A DNA stretch of 64,000 bases from JADFJB01 sp964464595 (GTDB lineage Bacteria > Zhuqueibacterota > JdFR-76 > DREG01), in contig CAYXGW010000012.1 in NCBI GenBank assembly GCA_964464595.1, positions 1 to 64,000 of the forward strand, written 5' to 3'. The notes beneath the pieces are model-generated. The model made no database searches, was not told the origin of the DNA, and saw only the letters and a program-made list of their open reading frames with translations. The position numbers were made by a program, and so were the translations under genes. Below are positions 62,146 to 64,000 of this stretch, one piece after another; positions within the stretch are counted from its first letter, which is position 1, and each line of letters opens with the position of its first letter.

Positions 62146-63855
62146 ATGCTCAAAAAATTATTTATTAAAAATTTTGCACTTATGGATGAATTGAATCTCG
62201 AATTCTCCAAAGGGTTTAATGTGCTTACCGGCGAAACCGGAGCGGGTAAATCCATGGTTGTTAATGCGTTGAACACAATTCTTGGCGAAAAAGTATCGGC
62301 AGGTATGCTACGCTCCGGTACTGATAAAGCGATTGTTGAGGGAGTTTTTTTCAGCATTCCGAAAAAAATTGAAACGTTCTTAAATGAAAATGAGATCGAT
62401 GTTTTTGAAAACGAATTAATTTTGCGTAGAGAAATAAATGAATCCGGCAGATCCAGAACTTTTATCAATGATTGTATAACCCAAATATCTATCCTTAAAA
62501 ATGCATCGGAGATTCTTGTCGATTTACACGGTCAACATGAACATCAATCTTTATTAAAAACTGACAACCATTTCGAAATTATTGATAGCTTCGCTAATTT
62601 GGGTCAACTATCGAATTCTGTGAAAAACCGATACGATGGAATTATTGAATTACAACAAAAGCTTCATACTTTGCAATCCAAAGCGGCAGCAATAAGAGAA
62701 AAACAGGAATTCATAAGATTCCAAATTAACGAAATTGAATCATTAAATTTATACTCTGGCGAAGATGAAGAGCTTTCCCATGAGGAAAAAGTCCTGGCTA
62801 ATTATGAAAAATTAAGCTCATTCTGTAATGAGATCTATAATATTTTGTATGATCAAGAGCATGCTGCTATAGCAACAATTGATACGTCAGTTAGCAAGTT
62901 GGAAGAATTAGAAAAAATAGATCAGAGTTTCTCAAATGTGATTAAGAATCTCAGAACAGCCAATATTCACATAGAAGAAGCAGCCCGGTTTGTGAATGAT
63001 TATTTATCAAAGGCAGAATTTGACCAGGAAAGATTGGAAAATATTCGGGTGCGATTAAGTGAAATCCAAAGGATTCAAAAAAAGTATGGCTTACCAATTC
63101 CTGAAATTCTTAAAAAAATAGAGTTATTAAAGGAAGAGCTCGTTGAAATTGAAAATTTAGATGATACATTGGAAAATTTACAAAAACAACTTACTACCAG
63201 GAAAACGGAACTACAGAATATTTGTATTGAATTGTCCGAGCAGCGGAAAAAATCGGCTACCACATTACAAGTTCAAATAGAAAACATCATCCGGCAAATT
63301 GGAATGGAAAATGCTTTTGTCAAGATTGTTTTTGAAAATTATCCACGAAATGGTGGTGGAGGTATACTGCTCCCGGAAAGCCATATTGCAAAACAAAATG
63401 GAATAGATAAAATTGAACTCTATGTTTCCACAAACCCGGGTGAGGGTTTTAAACCTTTAGCTGAAGTAGCATCAGGAGGAGAAATATCCCGGATTATGTT
63501 GGCTATTAAATCCGTATTGGCTGGGAAAGATAAAATCGGTTTACTAGTGTTTGACGAAATTGATATTGGCATTTCCGGTAGAATTGCTGAATCTGTTGGC
63601 CGGAGATTAAAAGAATTATCAGCCACCCACCAGGTGATTTGTGTGACCCATCTGCCTCAAATTGCCAGTTTTGCCGACAAACATTTTTCAGTGCGTAAAA
63701 TTGTTAATAATGGAACAACCACGACCCAAGTTCAGGAATTAGCGCTAAAAGATCGGGTTAAAGAAATCGCAAGTTTGATTGGCGGAGAGAAGGTGACTGA
63801 CACAGTCATTAAAAATGCCGAAGAAATGCTAAATAACGTGAGTTCGACATTTTAA
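62146..63855 (+). CDS. recN: DNA repair protein RecN
   Basis: The 569-residue SMC-like ATPase is recruited early to double-strand breaks. Motifs: Walker A 'LTGETGAGKSMVVNAL' near residue 30, 'DLHGQHEHQSLL', a long coiled coil (about 160-380), signature 'LAEVASGGEISRIMLAIK' and Walker B 'LLVFDEIDIGISG', then 'VTHLPQIASFAD'. Length normal. It starts 8 bp after the PorZ-like gene and is likely cotranscribed with it. The last codons overlap gtgagttcgacat, one arm of the dispersed inverted repeat. The 145 bp after the stop is AT-rich without features. Confidence 0.96.
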   Translation: MLKKLFIKNFALMDELNLEFSKGFNVLTGETGAGKSMVVNALNTILGEKVSAGMLRSGTDKAIVEGVFFSIPKKIETFLNENEIDVFENELILRREINESGRSRTFINDCITQISILKNASEILVDLHGQHEHQSLLKTDNHFEIIDSFANLGQLSNSVKNRYDGIIELQQKLHTLQSKAAAIREKQEFIRFQINEIESLNLYSGEDEELSHEEKVLANYEKLSSFCNEIYNILYDQEHAAIATIDTSVSKLEELEKIDQSFSNVIKNLRTANIHIEEAARFVNDYLSKAEFDQERLENIRVRLSEIQRIQKKYGLPIPEILKKIELLKEELVEIENLDDTLENLQKQLTTRKTELQNICIELSEQRKKSATTLQVQIENIIRQIGMENAFVKIVFENYPRNGGGGILLPESHIAKQNGIDKIELYVSTNPGEGFKPLAEVASGGEISRIMLAIKSVLAGKDKIGLLVFDEIDIGISGRIAESVGRRLKELSATHQVICVTHLPQIASFADKHFSVRKIVNNGTTTTQVQELALKDRVKEIASLIGGEKVTDTVIKNAEEMLNNVSSTF

Positions 63856-64000
63856 TGTTACCAAGGTATTATTGACCTTCAATTTTCAAGTTAAATACAA
63901 AACAGTGTTGAATGTTATGCACAACAAATTATTCATAAAGTAATTATTGCATAACTAAATTGTATGCAATTTTAGATAGCTGAATAATTTAATGAATAAA

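Noticed and set aside
1..64000. CRISPR arrays
   Set aside because: No regularly spaced short direct repeats with unique spacers; repeats found are palindromic, long, or protein-coding.
1..64000. tRNA or rRNA genes
   Set aside because: No cloverleaf with the GTTCRANNC T-loop pattern and no conserved rRNA blocks were recognised; a covariance scan was not possible.

Overview
The window looks like a chromosome segment of a Gram-negative bacterium of the FCB superphylum, most likely a KSB1/Calditrichota/Ignavibacteriota-type lineage. The evidence is a secreted M64 peptidase with the 'YQNYPNPFNP' type IX secretion (T9SS) sorting tail, a PorZ-like protein with a similar tail, several lipoproteins, split methylmalonyl-CoA mutase subunits and moderate-to-low G+C. 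Lineage is inferred from these traits only; no rRNA or tRNA gene was seen.

Layout. 1-10.8 kb: end of a contractile-injection-system or phage-tail-like cluster (PAAR tip, gp25-like wedge, baseplate J, tail-I-like protein, three unassigned proteins, and an 1128-residue fibre with eleven NVGIGT-type repeats and a GA-1/phi29-like autocleavage domain). 11-22.7 kb: an accessory zone with a secreted M28 peptidase, a secreted M14 carboxypeptidase and its truncated second copy, a beta-lactamase-fold hydrolase, a SnoaL-like lipoprotein, a Pepco-like/zincin/small-helical gene trio, a SirB-like membrane protein and a HicB relic. It is full of direct repeats and attC-like hairpins. 22.9-33.5 kb: housekeeping (radA, tgt, yajC, fmt, rsmB, PASTA protein, rpe, a XerC/D-type recombinase, an SDR, a DNPH1-like hydrolase, an M50 protease). 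33.6-36.6 kb: an M64 peptidase island with another attC-like hairpin. 36.6-46.8 kb: propionyl-CoA catabolism (meaB, two methylmalonyl-CoA mutase subunits, carboxyltransferase, biotin carboxylase, biotin carrier, birA) plus a STAS protein and coaX. 47-50.5 kb: an unknown protein, cstA and a glutaryl-CoA dehydrogenase. 50.6-52.9 kb: a second accessory island (frameshifted lipoprotein, Apea-type HEPN protein) with two attC-like hairpins. 53-56 kb: a MATE exporter and an EndoQ-like nuclease. 56.2-63.9 kb: FMN riboswitch, ribD-ribE-ribBA-ribH, PorZ-like protein, recN.

How it fits together. Core genes are almost all on the plus strand in tight, often overlapping runs. The propionate locus encodes carboxylation of propionyl-CoA, the biotin ligase that activates the carrier subunit, and the B12-dependent mutase with its GTPase chaperone. 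The riboflavin operon is under a textbook FMN riboswitch with a terminator. Accessory genes are mostly on the minus strand, and several are followed within about 15-60 bp of their stop by a 110-140 bp imperfect hairpin with TAAC...GTTA termini. I interpret these as integron attC-like sites without an integrase in the window (CALIN-like); this is the most interesting structural signal here. The least familiar gene set is the minus-strand trio at 19.2-21.2 kb.
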